From: Gammaproteobacteria bacterium
GTDB lineage: Bacteria; Pseudomonadota; Gammaproteobacteria; Arenicellales; Spongiicolonaceae
Assembly (NCBI GenBank): GCA_007570945.1
Contig: RKSH01000100.1
Coordinates: 1 to 11,496 of the forward strand
DNA length: 11,496 nucleotides
Reading direction: 5' to 3'
Positions 7,005-11,496 of the stretch are shown here, piece by piece (the stretch's first letter is position 1; each line of letters begins with the position of its first letter). Made by a program: the position numbers and the translations under genes. The notes below the pieces were generated by a model. It did not search any database and was not told the origin of the DNA. It saw nothing but the letters and a program-made list of their open reading frames with translations.

Positions 7005-8087
7005 TCAGTTCATTTTGGTAATGGAATCCCACTGCTTTTTCAGCTCGTAGGAAACGGCGGGATCCTTTTCCACCAATTCCACATGGGAATCAATGAAGTA
7101 TTTTGTGTCCTGCAGAAGGCGCAGGTAATACTTCAAGGTCTCGAAGAGGCCATTGACAATCATTTGGCACCCGCTTTGTTGCCGTATTTCTATCAGCCGG
7201 GCGGTTACCCGGCTTTGGTCTTTAATTTCATTTTTTGTGCTCAGCAGGTAATAGGTGCCGACAATGCTTTTTTGCATTTTTTCATAACTGTCATTGACCA
7301 GCGCCAGGGACAGCGCGATATTGTGCTTGACCTCCACCACCTCAAAAGGCCTGCCCGTTTCGTCGTTTACCTAAACGTCACCCAGTTTTCCGGTTGTAGA
7401 ATCAGCGGCGGTGTGGGACTCCAAGTCCACCAGTGTGCAATTTTTATAGCGGCTGACCTCCGACACCAGTTGCCTGTAAACGGCGTGTATTGCAAGTGCG
7501 GGCAGGCGGGCAGAACCGCCGATGCCGGAATTTACATGGTCCTGAAGCAGGGACAGTATCTGATTGATTGTAAGATTAGTCGGCCGGGACAATCTAATCT
7601 GGCGGCTTTTGTCCCGGTGCGCAATGAGCCCGGCCAGCATGTATGCCATGACAATCTCCGCAGATTGTCCGTTTATCTGGACTTCGTTGATGGTGTTGAG
7701 GAATGCCATCTTGACTTTTTTGGGAGAGATGGCCCCGGGGTAATGCAGGTCATATGGCCTTTTCTGCTCAAGCGAGCGAGTAAGCCATCCTGAACCCGAC
7801 TGCATGGCCGGGAAATTGTGCTCCTTAAGAAAAGGGGTCACCACTTTTTCATCGAGTGAACGCCCGGCAAAACCACCCGGCAATCCTTGCTGGTGGTTGC
7901 GAATGTCCTGCCCGGAATGTAACGCTTTTTTCAACATTAAAGTGAGCAACACGGCAACAACGGCTTTGTTGCTTTCGCATTTTTCCACAATGAGGTCCAG
8001 ATGCTCGCGCAAATCCCGGCGCATCTTAGGGCGGCCGTTTTTTGCGGTTTGGTAAATGTCCCGCAATTTTTGTTTCGCGTCAGGCAT
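7005..8087 (-). pseudogene. Putative type II restriction endonuclease (SacI-like?), frame interrupted by one TAG
   Basis: From the ATG at 8087 the frame runs 238 codons to a TAG at 7373-7371, then continues in the same frame for 121 codons to a TGA at 7005, making 360 residues if the TAG is read. The TAG falls inside a PD-(D/E)xK-like centre: GDV, then the stop, then VNDETGRPFEVVEVKHN, so the presumed catalytic Asp and the E-x-K lie either side. A GFAGRSLDEKVVTPFLKEH segment (about 71-89) and the GDV...EVK spacing recall the SacI endonuclease family; I cannot confirm this without a search. The start has a perfect AGGAGG 7 nt upstream and overlaps the methylase stop by 8 nt, so it is the restriction partner. 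A single nonsense change from CAG (Gln) or GAG (Glu), with both halves otherwise open, suggests recent inactivation, a sequencing error or readthrough. Confidence 0.75.
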
Positions 8088-9162
8088 TGCTTAACCTCCT
8101 GGCGGCATATCCGCAGTATTCAGGGTTAATGTCTATGCCGATATATTGGCAGTTTTCTTCCCGGGCCGCCAGAAGAGTGGTTCCGCTGCCGACGTAAGGG
8201 TCCAAAACAACGCCGCCGACGGGGCACAGCAGCTTTATCAACTCCTGGACCACCCCCATGGGAAAGACGGCCGGATGGCCGATGCCCTTGATTGTTTCCA
8301 CCGGGCTTTGCATGAGGTCTTTTTTCATGGGCTCACCCAGCAGGCGGATGATGGTGAAGCCGTTTCGTTGCATCTGAATTTTACGGCCGCCATCCTGGCC
8401 GCCGAAAGCAGGCGCGTGAACACCTCTGATTTTCATCCGGAATCCCTGAATATCGCCTCTCCGCACTTCCCCGATTACCTCATCCAGGCACCGCAATGCC
8501 CGGACTTTTTGGCCGGTGGTAAGGGATGATTCCGCTATCAGCCCCCGGTATTTTTCGCCCAGGCGCCCGGTGGGGGAATTTTGTTTTCCCCTCGGCTCGT
8601 TCATAAATTTATCCCGCGCGTAATAATAATCATCGCCTTTCACAAAATGAAAAAAAGGCTCGGTGCTGCTGACGAGGCGGCGCTTGAACTGGCGGGGGGT
8701 GGGATTAATTTTCGCCCACGTAATGTTGTTCACCAGAGTCAGCCCGAATGCCTCGGTGGCGGCGATGGCAAACCGGTAAGGGACCAGCAGCAAGCTGCTG
8801 TTGAGGTATTTGTCGCCGAGGTTATACACGATGCTGCCGGTGGGTTTGACGACCCGCAGCAATTCCCCCAGGCATTCCATCAGCGAATCGATATAAGCGT
8901 TGACGGTGCCCTCGTTGCCGATGCCGATGCCGCTGTAATCCCGCTGCTGAAAATAGGGGGGAGATGTGATGACAACGTCGACGCTTTGCTTTGGCATTTG
9001 CCGCAAAATAGAGACGCAGTCCCCGCACTGAACCGTGTTAAGAAAAGGGCCGCGGTTGGCGCGGGAGGACGGTTTGCGCATGGGCGGCGCGGCGCGACTG
9101 TCCGGGAATACGGGCTCATTAGCGCAAGGTTTTTTTGCCCGGGCTTGGTTTTTTTTCGGCAT
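8080..9162 (-). CDS. Type II site-specific DNA methyltransferase (SPPY type, probably N4-cytosine or N6-adenine)
   Basis: The protein has 360 residues from the chosen ATG. Catalytic motif IV, TSPPYF, is at about 66-71, and the AdoMet-binding motif I, DPYVGSGTT, is at about 321-329 followed by YIGIDINPEY. Motif IV before motif I is the beta-class order of the N6_N4_Mtase family. SPPY more often marks N4-cytosine methylases, but N6-adenine cannot be excluded. It modifies the host recognition site and protects it from the partner nuclease encoded immediately downstream with an 8-nt overlap. An in-frame ATG at 9234 would add 24 residues, but the ATG at 9162 has a GAGGTGA ribosome site 8 nt upstream and follows a plausible promoter, so it is preferred. 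The basic, low-complexity first 40 residues are not part of the core. The gene looks intact. Confidence 0.92.
   Translation of the reverse strand: MPKKNQARAKKPCANEPVFPDSRAAPPMRKPSSRANRGPFLNTVQCGDCVSILRQMPKQSVDVVITSPPYFQQRDYSGIGIGNEGTVNAYIDSLMECLGELLRVVKPTGSIVYNLGDKYLNSSLLLVPYRFAIAATEAFGLTLVNNITWAKINPTPRQFKRRLVSSTEPFFHFVKGDDYYYARDKFMNEPRGKQNSPTGRLGEKYRGLIAESSLTTGQKVRALRCLDEVIGEVRRGDIQGFRMKIRGVHAPAFGGQDGGRKIQMQRNGFTIIRLLGEPMKKDLMQSPVETIKGIGHPAVFPMGVVQELIKLLCPVGGVVLDPYVGSGTTLLAAREENCQYIGIDINPEYCGYAARRLSNA
8095..8100 (-). promoter_or_regulatory. Strong ribosome binding site of the endonuclease gene
   Basis: AGGAGG on the minus strand, within the last codons of the methylase gene, lies 7 nt before the endonuclease ATG at 8087. 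It fixes that start and indicates that the nuclease was built for efficient translation, which makes the internal TAG more noteworthy. Confidence 0.8.
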
Positions 9163-9170
9163 TGAATCTG

Positions 9171-9177
9171 TCACCTC
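9171..9177 (-). promoter_or_regulatory. Ribosome binding site deciding the methylase start
   Basis: GAGGTGA on the minus strand is followed after 8 nt by the ATG at 9162. The alternative ATG at 9234 has no such site, so the shorter protein is preferred. Confidence 0.7.
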
Positions 9178-9224
9178 ATCACCACTAAGTCTGGCGGAGT
9201 TTCCCGGCGTTTGATTTGCGGAAA

Positions 9225-9233
9225 ATGATACCA
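9225..9233 (-). promoter_or_regulatory. Candidate extended -10 promoter of the restriction-modification genes
   Basis: The minus strand reads TGGTATCAT, an extended -10 element, predicting a start near 9218 and a leader of about 55 nt to the ATG at 9162. It overlaps the alternative upstream ATG at 9234, which could not be used if this promoter is real. No -35 is recognised. Confidence 0.4.
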
Positions 9234-9286
9234 TCTTTTTGCGCGGAAATACAAAGGACCCGGGCGCCGCCGCCGGCCGCCAACCG

Positions 9287-9295
9287 TGCTATCAT
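9287..9295 (+). promoter_or_regulatory. Candidate extended -10 promoter of the catalase gene
   Basis: TGCTATCAT is an extended -10 element, predicting a start near 9302 and a leader of about 32 nt. A GGAGA ribosome site follows at 9321-9325. No convincing -35 is present in the GC-rich sequence upstream. No OxyR or FNR site is evident by eye. Confidence 0.45.
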
Positions 9296-9333
9296 CGCCC
9301 ACCCCGAAACCATCACCGCCGGAGACCACAACC

Positions 9334-10779
9334 ATGAACAGGCAATCACAAAACCACGCGCCCACCCTCACCACCGCCGCCGGGATTCCGGTGGCCGACA
9401 ACCAGAACAGCATCACCGCCGGGCCGCGCGGGCCGTTGCTGGTGCAGGACTGGCAACTGTTTGAAAAGCACGCGCACTTTAACCGCGAGCGGATTCCGGA
9501 GCGCGTGGTGCACGCCAAGGGCTCGGCCGCACATGGCGTGTTGCGCGTGGAGCACGACATCAGCAAATACACCCGCGCCAAATTATTCTCCCGCGTCGGC
9601 AACGAAGCCGGGTGCTTTCTGCGCTTCTCCACCGTCGCCGGCGAGCGCGGCGCGGCCGATGCCGAGCGCGATGTGCGCGGCTTTGCGCTCAAAGTTTACA
9701 CCGAGGAGGGCAACTGGGACATGGTGGGCAACAACACGCCGGTGTTCTTTGTCCGCGACCCGTATAAATTTCCCGACTTCATCCGCACCCAGAAGCGCGA
9801 CCCGCGCAGCAACCTGCGCTCGGCCACGGCGATGTGGGACTTCTGGTCGCTGTCGCCGGAAAGTCTGCACCAGGTCACCATCCTGTTTTCCGACCGCGGC
9901 CTGCCGAAAAGTTACCGCCACGTGAACGGCTACGGTTCCCACACCTACAGTTTCATCAACGCCGATGGCGAGCGTTTCTGGGTGAAGTTTCACTTTAAAA
10001 CCAAGCAGGGCATCGACTTCATCACCGACGAGGGCGCGGCCAAACTGGTCGGCGGCGACCGTGAAACGCACCAGCGCGACCTGTACAACGCCATTGAAAA
10101 CGGCGACTTCCCACAGTGGAGGTTTTGCGTGCAAGTCATGCCCGAGGCTGACGCCGACAAGACGCCGTACAACCCGTTTGACCTGACCAAGGTCTGGCCC
10201 CACGGCGACTACCCGCTAATCGACGTGGGCACCCTTGAGTTGAACCGCAACCCGGACAATTACTTCGCCGAGGTCGAGCAGTCCAGTTTCTCCCCGGCCA
10301 ACGCGGTGCCCGGCATCGGCCACAGCCCGGACAAGATGTTGCAGTTCCGCATCTTCTCCTACGCCGACGCCCACCGTTACCGCCTCGGCGTCAACTACGA
10401 GGCGTTGCCGGTGAACCGCCCGCAGTGCCCGGTGCACTCCTACCACCGCGACGGCGCCATGCGCTTTGACGGCAACGATGGCGGCGCGGTGCACTACGAG
10501 CCGAATAGTTTCAACGGCCCGGCCGAAAACCACGACTACCGCCAGCCGCCCCTGCACGTTGACGGCGACGTTGACCGCTACGACCATCGCGACGGCAATG
10601 ACGACTACACCCAACCCGGCAACCTGTTCCGTCTGATGAACAGCGAGCAACAGTCGCGGTTGTTCGGCAACCTGGCCCGCGCCATGGCCGGCGTCCCCGA
10701 AGAAATCGTCCAGCGCCAGCTCGCCCACTTCACCAAAGCCGACCCGGCCTACGGCGAGGGGGTGGCGCGGGCGCTCTAA
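9334..10779 (+). CDS. katA: Monofunctional heme catalase
   Basis: This 481-residue protein breaks H2O2 down to water and oxygen using heme b. The active-site signature FNRERIPERVVHAKGSAAHG carries the distal catalytic His at 60. The distal Asn lies in NNTPVFFVRD (133-134). The proximal heme ligand is Y343 in RIFSYADAHRYRLG, with R339 supporting it. The C-terminal DDYTQPGNLFRLM is typical, and the length fits small-subunit (clade 3-like) catalases, many of which bind NADPH. The ATG at 9334 is preferred over an upstream GTG at 9286 because it has GGAGA 8 nt upstream and the GTG lies before the predicted transcript start. An FNR-family regulator gene starts 14 nt after the stop, probably in the same transcript. 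There is no signal peptide, so it is cytoplasmic. All key residues are present; the katA symbol follows common usage. Confidence 0.96.
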   Translation: MNRQSQNHAPTLTTAAGIPVADNQNSITAGPRGPLLVQDWQLFEKHAHFNRERIPERVVHAKGSAAHGVLRVEHDISKYTRAKLFSRVGNEAGCFLRFSTVAGERGAADAERDVRGFALKVYTEEGNWDMVGNNTPVFFVRDPYKFPDFIRTQKRDPRSNLRSATAMWDFWSLSPESLHQVTILFSDRGLPKSYRHVNGYGSHTYSFINADGERFWVKFHFKTKQGIDFITDEGAAKLVGGDRETHQRDLYNAIENGDFPQWRFCVQVMPEADADKTPYNPFDLTKVWPHGDYPLIDVGTLELNRNPDNYFAEVEQSSFSPANAVPGIGHSPDKMLQFRIFSYADAHRYRLGVNYEALPVNRPQCPVHSYHRDGAMRFDGNDGGAVHYEPNSFNGPAENHDYRQPPLHVDGDVDRYDHRDGNDDYTQPGNLFRLMNSEQQSRLFGNLARAMAGVPEEIVQRQLAHFTKADPAYGEGVARAL

Positions 10780-10793
10780 GCAAAGCCGGCGGC

Positions 10794-11492
10794 ATGGCGG
10801 GCGACAGGCAATGCGGCGAGGAGGTGTGCCACCACTGCCTCGGCAAACACCCGGCCACCGGCGGCGTGCTGAGTGAGGAGGAAACCGAACTCATTCACCG
10901 CCACCGCCAGCGTCTGCGCTTTGCCGCGCACCGCACCATCTGCACCACCGGCCGCCCACCGCCGTTTTTTATCGGCAACCTAATCGGCGGCGTGGTGAAA
11001 CTGACTTTCGCCGGCACCGCATCGGATGTGGACGCATTGCTGTTTCCCGGCGACTTTCTGGGCCCGTTCAGTGATGCCGGCGCCGTCAATTGCACCGCCG
11101 AGGCATTGTCGGAATGCGAGTTGTGCTGCTTTGAGGGCGCCGGCCTGCACAAGATTTTTGCGCGCCACCCGCGGTTGCAGGAAAACTTTCTGCAACACTT
11201 CGCCGATGCCGTGGAGCGCGCGCGCAAAGACGCCGCCCGGCTGCGCCGTCCGCAGGCCGCCGCCCGAGTCGCCGCTCTCCTGCACATCTTCGCCGAACGC
11301 GGCAACGGTGGCGGCGGCGAGGTGCAACTTCCCCTCAAGCGCTCCGAAATCGCCCTGCTCCTCGGTCTCAGCACTGAAACTGTCAGCCGCCGCCTGAGCA
11401 TCATGCGCCACGACGGCATTATCCGCCCGCTGTCGCGGGAACGGTTCGTGGTGACCGATATGCCGCTGCTACGGGCACTGGCGGAAAATTAA
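10794..11492 (+). CDS. CRP/FNR-family transcription regulator with possible Fe-S cluster
   Basis: The protein has 232 residues, with a cyclic-nucleotide-binding-like beta-roll (about 25-115), a dimerisation helix (about 120-150) and a winged helix-turn-helix (about 181-215). The recognition helix GLSTETVSRRL holds E195, S198 and R199 where E. coli FNR has E209, S212 and R213, which read TTGAT half-sites. Binding to FNR-type TTGAT-N4-ATCAA boxes is therefore likely. C7, C12 and C15 at the N-terminus, with C111 or C112 near where E. coli FNR has C122, could ligate a [4Fe-4S] cluster. The spacing C-x4-C-x2-C differs from the E. coli C-x2-C-x5-C. It would sense oxygen or NO. It follows the catalase gene by 14 nt, with only a weak ribosome site, suggesting co-transcription. 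The ATG at 10794 is the first good start, but the frame is open further upstream. Confidence 0.88.
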   Translation: MAGDRQCGEEVCHHCLGKHPATGGVLSEEETELIHRHRQRLRFAAHRTICTTGRPPPFFIGNLIGGVVKLTFAGTASDVDALLFPGDFLGPFSDAGAVNCTAEALSECELCCFEGAGLHKIFARHPRLQENFLQHFADAVERARKDAARLRRPQAAARVAALLHIFAERGNGGGGEVQLPLKRSEIALLLGLSTETVSRRLSIMRHDGIIRPLSRERFVVTDMPLLRALAEN

Positions 11493-11496
11493 TCCG

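Noticed and set aside
9211..9224. FNR half-site TTGAT upstream of the methylase and catalase
   Set aside because: The second half (GGAAA instead of ATCAA after 4 nt) does not match, and the site is placed poorly for either promoter.
9286..9333. Upstream GTG start adding 16 residues to catalase
   Set aside because: It lies before the predicted transcript start, and the ATG at 9334 has a proper ribosome site.

Overview
The window is high-GC coding DNA packed like a free-living or symbiotic bacterium of the Pseudomonadota. The evidence is the gene families: a mitochondrial-type etfB-etfA pair, a dimethylglycine-dehydrogenase-like flavoprotein, an FNR-type regulator and a clade-3-like catalase. 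The sequence does not fix the genus. Of the ten gene ends visible, seven use TGA, two TAA and one TAG.

Left part (1-5230, all minus strand; transcription runs right to left). A large FAD/GcvT-fusion oxidoreductase is followed closely by a small unknown gene and a PIN-domain gene that overlap by 4 nt. After a short gap with its own likely promoter come etfB and etfA (4-nt overlap), and then the start of a GFA-family (formaldehyde-activating-like) gene cut by the left edge. The oxidoreductase family demethylates dimethylglycine or sarcosine and passes electrons to ETF. The one-carbon product goes to tetrahydrofolate or is lost as formaldehyde, which the GFA-like protein might handle.

Middle part (5231-6972). 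A divergent promoter region holds three degenerate 42-bp tandem repeats. It separates the oxidoreductase gene from a plus-strand MttB-superfamily methyltransferase gene. Together these genes read as a methylated-amine or betaine demethylation locus. No corrinoid protein is visible.

Restriction-modification island (7005-9162, minus strand). This stretch is clearly poorer in GC. It holds an intact SPPY-type DNA methyltransferase and, overlapping its 3' end, a putative type II restriction endonuclease. The endonuclease frame is cut by one in-frame TAG exactly between its presumed catalytic Asp and its E-x-K motif. The simplest reading is a dead nuclease with a surviving methylase; translational readthrough is the interesting alternative.

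Right part (9163-11496, plus strand). A monofunctional heme catalase is followed 14 nt later by a CRP/FNR-family regulator with an FNR-type recognition helix and a cysteine set that could hold an Fe-S cluster. This looks like an oxygen or oxidative-stress unit. Several likely promoters share an extended -10 element (TGn followed by a TATAAT-like hexamer) with no clear -35.
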